A DNA stretch of 64,000 nucleotides from Branchiostoma floridae (Eukaryota; Chordata; Leptocardii; Amphioxiformes; Branchiostomatidae): contig NC_049997.1 of NCBI RefSeq assembly GCF_000003815.2, positions 12,080,459 through 12,144,458 of the forward strand, read 5' to 3'. Under the pieces are notes generated by a model. That model ran no database searches. It saw only the letters and a program-made list of their open reading frames with translations, and was not told where the DNA came from. Both the position numbers and the translations under genes were made by a program. Positions 25,556 through 36,600 of the stretch are shown piece by piece (the stretch's first letter is position 1; every line of letters begins with the position of its first letter).

Positions 25556-25779
25556 TAGTACAATGCTAAACTTTCTTCTAACACAAAGTACACACGGATC
25601 AAATTTTCAACTACCACTGTCGCTCTCTTCAGGATCAATACTGATGACCAATCACTTCTGTCAGAACGTAAACTTGCAAAGCGATTGATCATCAGTATTG
25701 ATCCTGAAGAAGACGACAGTGTCGCTGAAAATTTGATCCATGTGTACTTTTGTGTTGAAAGAAAACTTCCATTGTACTA
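25556..25779. mobile_element. Fold-back MITE, 224 bp
   Basis: The ends TAGTACAATG and CATTGTACTA are inverse, and the inversion continues inward through GGATCAAATTTTC and TTCAGGATCAATACTGATGA, so almost the whole element can form a hairpin. A relative with the same ends and GGATCAAATTTTCAA blocks lies at 46955-47135. Lies in intron 1 of gene B. Confidence 0.8.
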
Positions 25780-25876
25780 TGATTACTATCAACACAGATG
25801 AGCTTCCATGATAATGTTTCCAATCTGTTCATTCCTAATCACCCTACTAACCATGGCCCACTGCTTCTCTTTGTAG

Positions 25877-26140
25877 TGTCAACCTCGGCCAGACCACAAT
25901 CCTCCAACAACATGGATGCAATAAAGGAATTTTTACAATCTGACGACAGGTAAATATCATGGCTGATGCAGCGACCCCTGCCCCCCCTGCGGAAGAGAAC
26001 CCCCCTCAGCCTACGACCTGCGAACCCCCTAAGGAGCCCCCTCAGCCTACAACCTGTGAACCCCCTAAACCCCCTCCGGCTGAGAAGGGGTCCAAGGGGC
26101 CACTAGATTATATCGCAGGGCTGTTAAAGGATGATGAAGC
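25877..26140 (+). CDS. Gene B leader exon with two in-phase donors
   Basis: Same layout as gene A: acceptor TTTGTAG, ATG at 25912, inner donor AG|GTAAAT at 25949, TAA at 25951-25953, then ATG at 25959. The long leader has a repeated Pro-rich unit ([20 protein letters not shown]) and ends [15 protein letters not shown] at outer donor GC|GTAAGT (26140). The string GACGACAGGTAAATATCATG, spanning inner donor, stop and second ATG, is identical in A and B. The two long leaders differ in sequence but both give 151-residue proteins. Confidence 0.7.
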
Positions 26141-29100
26141 GTAAGTAGTTAATGATTGTTGCAGAATTTCTCACTCTGTGTACCTGGAGCTACATAACAG
26201 AAGGTATGTGTCCTGCTAACTAACTTTGTTGCATGATAGATATACCAGTAAGATGAAAACTCTCGTGCAAAAGACAGAGGTAGCATCTGATATGGTTACT
26301 GAAGATAGTTGTCTTCCCATTACTTTATGTATTTGCAAGCATCTACAATCTATATAACAGTATAGCCAGTATATCTATCCTTTAGCTTAACTTTGACTTT
26401 GACTTTATTGACGATGAGACAAGTCATTACAAGGGTCTGCCTAGGCAGCTTTGGGCTGGTAGGGCAGAACCTACAAAAATGCGGACGAACGTACAAAGAA
26501 TTCGTCATAAGAAACACACCAGCTTCGCAGGCATGCGGCACGGCAAAAGTTGGTTAATTACACTGAATGACCTGTCACACCTACAAGAAACCTTAAAGTT
26601 TGTACATAGTCGTCTTGATGCAAGCATTGTTTAAGCACTGTTTAAGCTATCTGGTGAGAATGCCCATACAGAACTTGCTGGCAACAGGTTCTACTCTATG
26701 ATGGTTCTAGCATTGCAACATTTACAATTTACCTAGCCATGTATACGTAGGGCAACTTGTTTTTGGAACATCTTGTTCTGTGTCTTGTCCATGCACATTG
26801 CAAAAAGAAACCAATAAGACAAGAAAAGATAATGTTGTTTAGCTAAACTACAATTTTCAATTATTGGTCAACACTATACATGTAGTTATCTATTCGGAGT
26901 TGAGTAAGGGAGCTTAGAACATCAATGAATTACACAAGGTGCATTCTGCATGTTGTTTTATTCGCTTACTGGGAAGGCCCTGAGAACTGTTTTATTCTGC
27001 AAAAGAGGTAAGTAATGTCAATTGTCTTAAAAGTCAAACAGCTGTCTGCAACAAGTCCACATGTTGAGGTAAGATTACTAAGAATGAATGCTTACTACTA
27101 TAATGTTTTTTAAAGAAAAGCTATGTATGCATGAACAATACCACTTGTCCAAGTAGTAATTACTATTAAATTAGTAAGCTATAATTGCAAAGCGCTATCA
27201 AAACTGGATTTAACCATCATTCACCTGATTGTTGTAAAAAAAACTTACTGGAAACATTTCAATCCCATGTTTCATTATTGACATATCACAAAAACTTAAA
27301 AACATTTTTCATCAACATGCCTGACCTGAACAACATCCCACAACGTCCTACCCTCGCAAGACAGGGAACAACAATGCTAATTCGGATGGAGAGAGAGAGT
27401 GTGCACAAATTTCTGTCATTGTCCAATATCCAGACTGATGTTTGAAAGTGGTTTACTCCAATTTCCATTACGCCCATCAAAGTTGATGAGGTGATCTTAA
27501 AAGTTTTTCTATCAAAACTAAATAATCAACTAGAAAGGCCGACATTTGCTTGAGAGCAAATACAGCATATTTCAGCCATCTCCCTCCTCATGCAACAATA
27601 GACTGTTCCAAAATCACCCATGTGCAAAAATGGAACACTTCTGCTTAAAATGACTTCTAACTACTAATCACACTTATGAGCAAAAATGAATCTTACAAAC
27701 CCCCTTCAAGAATGGACTCTTCTAGTGCACCCCATGTAGAAAGGTAAAATAGACGACTCCAAAAACACTTCCGCTAAGAAATGGAATTTTGAATCATCAG
27801 CCGTCCAAAACCATATTTGAAAAAAAAGCCCTCTGTGCAAGAATCGACTCTTCCTGTCATACCCCTGTGTAAAGTGGAGCGATCCAAAAATACAGCAGCT
27901 AAAATAGGACATTGACATAATCACCAAAGTCCACAAAATGAATTTAAAAAAATACCCCCTTCGTCGAAGAATGGAATCTCCCAGAACACCCTGTTTAAAA
28001 TTGCACAATAGACAAGTCCAGAAATACTCACAGTACATGGCCATTTGTATAATAAGCAACCCAGTCCAAAACTGAATTTTAAAAAAGTCCCCCGTGCATG
28101 AATGGACTCTTCTAGATGACACCAGGCTTGCTGATTGGCTGCCGAATCCTCCTCATGTGCAGTCTTCAGGTGGGGGTCAACTTCCATTCAACAAATGGAA
28201 TTCGGAATCATCACCCATGTCCAAAACTGAATTTTTAAAAAATCCCCCCTATGTGCAAAAATGGACTGTCCCAGTAGTAGTCTTATGTCAAGTGGTTCAG
28301 TGCAAAAAAACTTCCGCTAAAAAAAACATTGGCATTATCACCAAAGTCTAAAAGTAAATTTTAAAAAACACCCCCTGCCCAACAATGGACTCTTCCAGCA
28401 AAATGAGCTCGCTCATTGGCTGGTCATTAATTGGATTTACCTTGTCCCCCCAACCACCTGGATGTCTATGGACTAGGTAGGTAGGTACACTCTAGATAAT
28501 TGGATCTACCTGGCACACCTGTGGCCCTGACACACCAGAATGACCTAGAGGTCGTTGACCTCGGCACTCCAGACCTTACATATCCAAAACTCTCCCACAA
28601 AAACCTCCTTAAGGAGCCATTTTGAAGTGATTTATACCAAATATTATACATGGGTCCTTTGAATAAGTATCTAGGGAACCTCTGTCCCAAATTTCAGGTC
28701 ATTTGGATGTAATACCATGGTACAGGGGGCCAAATTATACAGTGTTGGTCCAAAAGTTGCAATAAAACCTCAATAAAATCATTTAAGGAGCAGATATGAA
28801 AAAAATGAAAAAAACACATTTGGGTATTGGCCCACTCTACCCTTGGGCCAAATTTCAAGTCATTTGGTCCAGGAACGGCGGAGATGAATCGCATTGAAAG
28901 TTTGACAGGAGAAAGAAAGAAAGAAAGAAACATTACGAATACAATATATTTCACCATACCTATGGTATGGCTGAAATATAAATAACGGCTGGCTAGAGAC
29001 CTGGCCTGGATACAATATTGTTGCTATTTATGACAAGAACCAACACCTGTTTCTTTCTCTGCAGCGAGGACAAAGGAGACGTTAAGATCAACGTCAAACA

Positions 29101-30197
29101 GTGTGAGATGCCGGACGACATGAAGGAACACGCCACCAACACAGCAACTCCTCTTGTAAAGGTAAGAAGATATCGTAGTGTACAGTCATATAAATGTTTA
29201 TACCCCTATTTATACATCGCTATGTTCTGACAAGTGACAACACAATGTTCTAAAGCAGGTCCACCTATAGACCTACTAGGACTTTAAATAGTGTAACTGT
29301 ATGTCTGTTATACATTTTATCTGACCTTGAACTCTTCTTCCCTAATGACCTCAATGAAAAGTGGCCTGTGGCCCAATTTGAGCTTCTCATGGACAAACAA
29401 AGCTTCAAACCCTAATCTCAACCCCTGACCAGAACTTAGGGTTGTCCTAGATGTAGACATTCAAAATTGTTTTTTCCATGTACAGTAAACCTGCTCAAGC
29501 GACCACCTCTTCTTAGCGACCACTTTCATTACGACCACTTTTTCTCAGTCCCGAAAATTTTCCTCATTGACGTAAACATTCACAACGACCACCTGGCCAA
29601 CACGACTGCGACCGCCAAAAATTGAGACCAAATCCCTGCCCATAACAACCACGTCATTTTCAAATCTTGAGGTGTCATCGATTTTCAATGATAACTAGCG
29701 CGATTTTGTGCCGAATTCGGCCAGTTTGCGTCAGATTTTGACTACCATTACGATGTTATGTTCAAAATAAAGATGGGGGCGGATGCACGTGTCTGTGCTT
29801 AAACACAACGGAAACCATTTAAACTATGCATCGGGCATGTTGTGAGTCAATACTCTTCTAACCGACCACCTGACCAAATTGACCGCTTTTGACAAGTCCC
29901 CCAGGTAGTTGTATTGGACAGGTTTTACTGTTAGTAGTTAACTTAAAGTTTTAAACATGAGGATGTCTAATTTGTAGCAACCTACCATAGGTCACTGACC
30001 TTGAGTAACTTTCCCAACAGGAGAAGAAGCCTCACAAGGACATCGCGTCTGCTCTGAAGAAAGAGTTTGACTCCAAGTACGAGCCGACATTCATCTGTAT
30101 CGTGGGCACGGACTTCGGATCCTCCATCACCCACACCAAGGACTGCTTCATCTACATGTACCTCAACAAAACCGCCATTATGCTCTTCAAGGTGTAG
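25912..30197 (+). CDS. LC8/DYNLL-type dynein light chain, gene B
   Basis: Second tandem LC8-family paralogue. Exons: leader 25912-25949 (short, [12 protein letters not shown]) or 25959-26140 (long), core exon 29065-29161, last exon 30021-30197 with stop TAG. All junctions are phase-consistent, giving 103 or 151 residues. The core reads [16 protein letters not shown] and then [20 protein letters not shown]. The last exon is nearly identical to that of gene A in protein and DNA, pointing to recent duplication or gene conversion, while introns differ greatly in length (2.9 kb versus 0.5 kb before the core exon). The groove residues FGS..TH are kept and the protein ends FKV without the Ser-Gly tail. 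Family assignment is firm; the cellular complex is not known. Confidence 0.87.
26389..26510 (-). mobile_element. 3' end fragment of a non-LTR retrotransposon
   Basis: On the minus strand it ends with AATAAAGTCAAAGTCAAAG, a simple-repeat tail, preceded by CAGCCCAAAGCTGCCTAGGC. The same sequence in plus orientation closes a longer copy at about 38950-39391. About 120 bp remain, strongly 5'-truncated. Lies in the gene B intron. Confidence 0.7.
27590..28400. repeat. Degenerate tandem repeat, unit about 130 bp
   Basis: Variants of GAATGGACTCTTCTAG recur near 27710, 27841, 27969, 28100, 28260 and 28384, mostly 120-135 bp apart. They are accompanied by AAAACTGAATTTTAAAAAA and CCCCCTGTGC-type blocks. 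It fills much of the gene B intron before the core exon. Frames through it are by-products. Confidence 0.65.
28840..28980 (+). repeat. Interspersed repeat 3' end with (GAAA)n tract
   Basis: A run of GAAA units at about 28913-28931 is followed by CACCATACCTATGGTATGGC, a short palindrome (CCATACCTATGGTATGG). It looks like the terminus of a retroelement. The family is not identified from sequence alone. Confidence 0.4.
29483..29930. mobile_element. MITE-like element with CAGTAAA ends
   Basis: The left end is CAGTAAACCTGCTCAAGCGA and the right end GTATTGGACAGGTTTTACTG (inverse), with GACCACCT words near both ends. Decayed material with the same words lies near 6760-6830, 12000-12160, 32250-32330 and 50870-50940. 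It is in the last intron of gene B. Confidence 0.55.
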
Positions 30198-30230
30198 AGG
30201 TCAAAGTTTAGAGGTCATACCAAGACCTGC

Positions 30231-30267
30231 AATAAAAGCTTACAATGTCATCTTGTAGCTTAATAAA
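30231..30267 (+). terminator. Poly(A) signals of gene B
   Basis: AATAAA at 30231-30236 and again at 30262-30267, 34 and 65 bp after the stop codon, give a very short 3' UTR. Confidence 0.5.
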
Positions 30268-31398
30268 AGAGGAAAAGAAATAAAAGCGATGTTCTTTCAA
30301 TGACTTTTCATAACGTAATCAGAAGCAAGGAGGTTTTTTTTCTAAATAATCTTTACTTTTAGTTCTGAAAATCATTTTGAATGTCACAGTTTATTTAATC
30401 TCTTAGCAGTTGTGATGAGGTGATCTTCGGTGAAAGTCTGGTAAAAGAATTTCATTCTTACACTTTAAGGTGCTTTTTTCTTCCTAATGCTGCGTTTTGT
30501 AGGTGCTCAGTAAGGTTTTAAAAGGTGAAAAAAGACAGACCTATGCAATTCCCTTTTTTTTCACACTTAGCATTGTCTTTTGCTAATGGATGGTTATGGT
30601 TAAGGTAGTGTCATAGAATTGAAGAAAGTCCAACAACTTAAACCATGCTTTTATGGTACTTCTGCAAAGTAACCTATAACCACCCTCTAGCCAATCATTA
30701 TAGGAAGTGTGACAAAATATGGTGAATGCAATGCTGAAAAGATAGAACATAGCACCAAATTTGTAACTTACGTGAAGTACTTAAACAGCCTTACTACACA
30801 ATCCTGTGAATGTTTTTGTTCTTTAAAAACCAACATAGATACATGTATACACAACAGACGTAACTACAAGCAAGTAATTGGCTAATACAGTATACATTTT
30901 ATTCAAGCACTCGATCTATAACTACACAAGGATACTACAATGTAATATTATTACATGCTATTTGGTGGGTTATTGAAGTGTGATGATTACAATAAACATT
31001 TGAAACATTAAAAACCAGAGACTCCTTAATCTTATTTCTGTGGTATTTCATACATTACAGACATTTCACAAAATTTAACATAATTGTGTAGTGCAATTAC
31101 ATAGCCTTGCTTTCTAGCACATGGGGACTCCACATGTATGGAATAGGTTCAAGCCTTAAATCTGCCAGGGTTGTGGGAAGGAACCAAGACTTGTATACGG
31201 GAATCTGAGCTACATCTATATTATTTATTATTAGGTTATGATAGTATTAGAACCAAAAACATGATTTAATATTTTGGCCAAGTCAACATGAAATCATAAA
31301 ATGTGTCATGTACATCTTCAATCAGCTTCATGTTAAACATATTTTTTATTGCATTGTCAGTGCTTTCTCCAGGTCTGGATTTTTTCTGTCCTCTTATA
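30268..31398. other. Intergenic B-C, non-coding
   Basis: No exon or repeat boundary could be supported. Confidence 0.35.
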
Positions 31399-31689
31399 CA
31401 GGGTTGAACAAGTTTTCTAAAATCCACTTGCCCGAACCAATTTTTCACTTGCCCAAAATCCAAATGTCACTGTTACTAGTATATGCATTTTCACTTCCAG
31501 CAATGGAATTCTCTGTAGACAATTGCTTGATGTCATGACTGTAAAAAGTAACAAGTACATCAAAATTGCACTAAAATCAATGGAAAAATCTTACTTGCCC
31601 GATCGGACAAGTGGGGTAGGTCATGCACTTGCCCGAACAGCACTTTCACTTGCCCTGGACAATAGGGCTAGTGGACTTGTTTATCCCTG
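31399..31689. mobile_element. hAT-like MITE, copy 1, 5-bp target duplication
   Basis: The ends are CAGGGTTGAACAAG and CTTGTTTATCCCTG, flanked by TTATA on both sides (31394-31398, 31690-31694). The interior repeats ACTTGCCCGAAC words. A nearly identical copy is at 39728-40053, flanked by ACCTC. CAGGG ends with 5-bp duplications fit a hAT subgroup; this is inference. Confidence 0.85.
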
Positions 31690-32344
31690 TTATATTAGTT
31701 TGGTCGAGTGTCGAAGTGCATCTTTTGGAAAGTGGCTTCGGGTGGTCCAAGCATGCTCCCCAGTGTAACATTAATTTTTAGAAATTCCAACCCTCGATTC
31801 CACACATTTAAGGGGCAAATTGCTTGATTTCAATCAAATATCCCTGTAGCTGTTTTGGTTGCACTGTTAACCCGCATTCCCAAGGCTCTATGAGACGAAG
31901 ACATTTTGTTCAGTTCTTGAAAAACATGAAGTTTAGAAAATCAAGAGGCTTCAGCACAAATTTTCTAACTCAAATGCAATGTCAGCCCTTTTTTGTAAAG
32001 ATAATCAACGAGTATAAACCAGATGTTTTCATATCTAATGTGTTATACAAAGAGTGACACAAAATATATATGACCCCTATCAAAAGTACATTATACTTGT
32101 TGGACAGGCTCACAGTATGTCTGTGTCACTTCCCCTGACCTCCTGTATGCAGGACTGTAACAGTAAAACCATGCAAGGGACATGAAGAAAATTTCTACAG
32201 CAACAAGAAACAGTTGACCAGTACCCCCAGGATTCTCAATGCTTAGGTCAACGGTGAAAATTATTCTTATGGACCATCAAAAATATGGTCCCAATGACCA
32301 GGTGCATGTGCAGAGGTCATCAGTCAATCAGTGCGTTGATCATG
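31690..32344. other. Intergenic sequence upstream of gene C
   Basis: It contains the copy (31966-32033) of the block found upstream of gene B, and a decayed GACCATCAAAAA repeat at about 32250-32330. No gene. Confidence 0.45.
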
Positions 32345-32452
32345 GATGTAGTTCGCTTGGGTTGACATATGCAAATTAACACATCACTACGCCGAGGTTC
32401 CGTCACTTGTGCACTGAGTCTGTTGGATATAGCAGGTAGCTGTCTGTAAAAG
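32345..32452 (+). promoter_or_regulatory. LC8 gene C: octamer promoter and non-coding exon 1
   Basis: GTTGACATATGCAAATTAAC has the octamer at 32369-32376, 76 bp before donor AAAAG|GTGAGTT (exon end 32452). The exon end CAGGTAGCTGTCTGTAAAAG resembles GTAGCTGCCTTTAG of gene A. Confidence 0.5.
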
Positions 32453-33673
32453 GTGAGTTTTAACCAACAGTTTTTTTCGACACTCGATGTAAACAGTTAT
32501 AAACCTTCTCTACTGACAGGTGAGACTGGTAAAAATAAGAGTTGTGTCAAAATTTAAAGGATGCTGCATGTGTTAAAAGCCAGATCATCTTTTAGATTTT
32601 CAAAATCAGATGCTCAATCACATACTGATCTATAGAGAGATCATATACTGACCTACATAAAGATACGATATTCTTTCATTTACAGTTTTGAGGCCGAAAC
32701 GAAGAAGAGATTTTTGTTTGTAAATGCAGACATGCATAGGGGCACGTACCCTGCCCAGCTGAAAAGGGGGCGTTACCCATTGTTTTTATGTCTACATAAC
32801 TGCTAGCAACAATTTAAAATTGTCTTTGATGAAAATTACCATGTACATACACATGCGGTCTACACCATCACATAAAATAGAATTGACAAATATCAGGTAA
32901 AATTTATTGTGTATATATGGATTGCAAAGTATAATGTCACATTTTTTCAGCTGACCGGGCAATTTTATGCTCACTCAATCATACAAACGATGTCTGTACA
33001 CCTGCAAGGTTCTTTTAGACTACTTAATTTTAAAATCTCAAGTATCGCATAATTTAAGAATTTCCCAGCATTGCTCTAATCTATATCAATTTTAGCTTCC
33101 ATAGTTGTTTGTCCTACAATATGAAAACACTGCACTAAGTCTGGAAATAAGCAAGTAACATTCAAAGCATTGTTACCTTTTTAAAAGTGAAAAATGATTG
33201 TGTTGATATTGTACTGCTAGTATGCACAATGCATTCAACATGTATGGGACAAATTTAAACCTACTAGGGTAACATCAAGCTCAAATAGTGGAGTTTGCAA
33301 AGACTGAAATTGTTGTCAAATGCAAAATCACTGTAAGTTGTGTTTGTGGCAGTAACTAAAATATTACATTCTTTTGACGAAATACAGTTATAATAAACAG
33401 TTTCACACAACAGAGTGTGCTATATATACTTGGGAAGCTTTTAAGATGCATTCTCTTTTTCATAACTTTCATCTACAAAAGTGGCAGAATGTTTCATTTT
33501 GTATTAGCTAGTGAAGCAAGGGGGAATAATTAATAAGCTACGTCAGCCATGTATGATCAACTAAATGCTTCTCTATATCTGGTGTATTTAACTGTAACTA
33601 TTTGACATCCATATTGAAGCTGAGTGTTTTGTCTTTACAGTGTGGACTGTAGACGTACCGTCTTTCCAACAAA

Positions 33674-36600
33674 ATGGGGAAAATCAGTGATTTCTTCTTT
33701 GATTCAGACGACAAGTAAGTGCTTCTTGGATAAATACAGAGAGTACAGAGAGGTCTATGGCAAGAAAAATCACATACAGCACACTGTATATGTTCAGTAT
33801 CACCCAGCCCAACTGTGACACCCGATAGAACACACGTTTCAATGTGAAAAGGCCAGAAGTTACATATGTATGAAAGATGACTCCTTGAGCAAAAACATCG
33901 TAACAACATTAGCATCTAAACTCTTGAGATGGATTCAACCCTTAAACTGCCAAACCCGGATATATCCAGCACACATACACATGTCCTGTGTGCCGCACCT
34001 GGATATATCCGGGATAGCGTATTCCTCCGAAGTAGCAACTTTGCATGGGCGTAGCGCCCGAAACCCGGAAGTTAGGGACTTCGGCCTTGTTCGGGGGTTC
34101 TTTTTGGAGGTCAGCAGCCAACCCTGGCACCGATAGCATTTTATAGTGCTGAAACTCTGGCAGTTTAAGGGTTTAACATCCTCTTCCTATTGAAGTGACC
34201 GCTATCGTTGTGTTGATCATTGGATCAAGTGGAGGCCACCAGTGCAAGCCTTGGTGGACCCTATGGAAGCCCTGTGACATAACTAATATTCATGCACCAT
34301 AGTCATAAGTTAATAAAAGCCCCAATCTTAATAATACCACACTTCTCCCTCCATCACACTGTAGCCGTGGAGTGTCAAACTCAAATTTCACAAACCGTTC
34401 AACAAATTTCACAGACAGAAAACAAGGTAAATTTAGGTAAATTATGTGACTATCTTTACAAACTCTGGACACTAGTTTATAGAAAGAAGTGGATCTTAGA
34501 GGCAAAATTACTCAGATATTATGACTTCTAAATCGCACTCTAATGTGTAACATATTTCAATAATTATTATAAAAATACAGGGGTCACAGATGTCAAATTT
34601 TTGTCACTCATGGATTTTTGTAAAGTTCAAGGCCTTGTTTAAGATAGGGCGTTCCATCCCCCACCTAATATCACCTTAGATGAACCTTCTAGAGCTCCAA
34701 ACTGTTTAACGATACACAAACCTATAAACCCCTCCTGTGCCAGAAGTCAATGATAAAATTCAATGATGTCTATTATGTGGTTCTAATCGACTTTGAAACA
34801 GGACAATTAAAGTTACATAAATCAACTGACATGTTGACCAGACAAGGACAGAAACTTGGCTAAAACCCAAAGTCATTGTTAATCTCCTGCAGATGTTGTA
34901 GCTGCCGAATTTGTCAACGCCTTCAAGTCAAGGCTGGACAGTCACTGGAGGGGGTGGAGTACACGCCTAACCAATGTTCTAGCCTGCCTGAAATTTTTTC
35001 CCATCCCCTGGATTTTGAACAGAAATGCTATCGAGCACTTGAGACTTCCACACAACGATCATGTATAGAGGGGTCCGGGAAAATTTTGAAATCTAAGACC
35101 CTTTGAAACGCTATTTCCTGCATTTTGAGGGGCAAATTCTGCTGGTAGAGTAGACTCAGCTGAGTTTAATGGCATCTGTGCTAAATTTCTGGAGATCTTT
35201 ACAAAATTCATTTGTCAAATATCTTAACATGTCAATCTTTGTCCGTCCCCAGCTGCAAAATTCCATCAAAGGACCCTGCACCTAACCCAACATTAACTCT
35301 CATTGTAGACTCTCTTTACAACTCTGGACACTAGTTTTCAGAAGCGGATCTTATAGGCAAAATTACTGCCTCTTATGTGATGACATTGATATCAGAGATA
35401 TGTATCATATAAGATGATTTGAAAAGCTAAAAACAAGACCTTGCATTCTTTTTTAATTTTTGTCAACAAAATAAGGATGAATAAAAAAAAATGTTTTGAG
35501 CCACTCATTTTGAGTGACCACCAACTGATGGGAAAATGATAAATGCAGCCATCTCTGTTGTCTTGACTAGGAATCTTGTGGTCTATAACTATATTATGTA
35601 TGAGGTGAGGAAAATTGCAATACATGTAGAGACATCATGTTAGACATAACATTTTGCTATGGAGTGGAAAATGGCTGACCCCTCCCCCTTTTGCCCTACA
35701 TTGTCTAAAAATGCCTTGGGTGACCGCAGCATGACAATAACGCGACCAAAGACCAGCCCAGCAGCTTTGGTGAGCATGTTTTAAGGTGGCCGGGGCAGCT
35801 CTAGCTTCTCTCTCAGGAAAATAATGCCGACAGTGCCCGCTCACGAAACCCCTGTGACGCCCCATGGAAAATCCAGTTTCTTCCCATCCCCCATAGAATG
35901 GCCTACCGCTTTATTCAACCCCTTCAAAAGGTAAATGGCATTAAAGTTTCTTCTAGATTTGTTGGCACAACTTAAGACTAACACTACCAATGAATTGATA
36001 ACTCTAACTTACTTTGGGGAGCCCTGAAACAGCACAATATGAACATGAGAATTGATATTAACTTATGCAAGAAATAGTTTAAAATAACTCATTTCTGATC
36101 ATAATTTTGTCAGGTTTTTTATCACACAGTTCTGGAAAAGGCAAAAAATTCCTTACAGTGGACAGATGGCCAACAAGAATATGTTAATTACCCCAATACA
36201 AATTACCTTTTTTTACACATCTTTCACAAATGTCCTCTTCATATCTAACAGCTACTGATGTATGGTTGAACATAGCAAGGAGGAAAAGATATTCTATGAA
36301 AGGAAAAATAGCCAGAAAGACTCATCTTGATTCTTTGCAGCACATAAAGAAACTTAAGGTGATTTGATAAAGCAATGGCCTGGAGGTTGTTTACCTACTA
36401 CCTTGTTGTTGTCTAAAAGAAATATGCAAATATCTCTTAGAATGTGCTTCATTTCCAATGATAAGTCGTTTCTGCTAAGTGCTACTAGAACAAATTTTCA
36501 AGTTTTTGCTCTTTTCCACAGTGTGCGCAATCAGAAGTTTGGCCTCCACTCAAAATGGGTTTAAACCACCCTGTCACCTGTGAAATATCAGGTTAAGTCA

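Noticed and set aside
27706-28122. 138-codon minus-strand frame with repeated aromatic peptides
   Set aside because: Product of the 130-bp degenerate tandem array.
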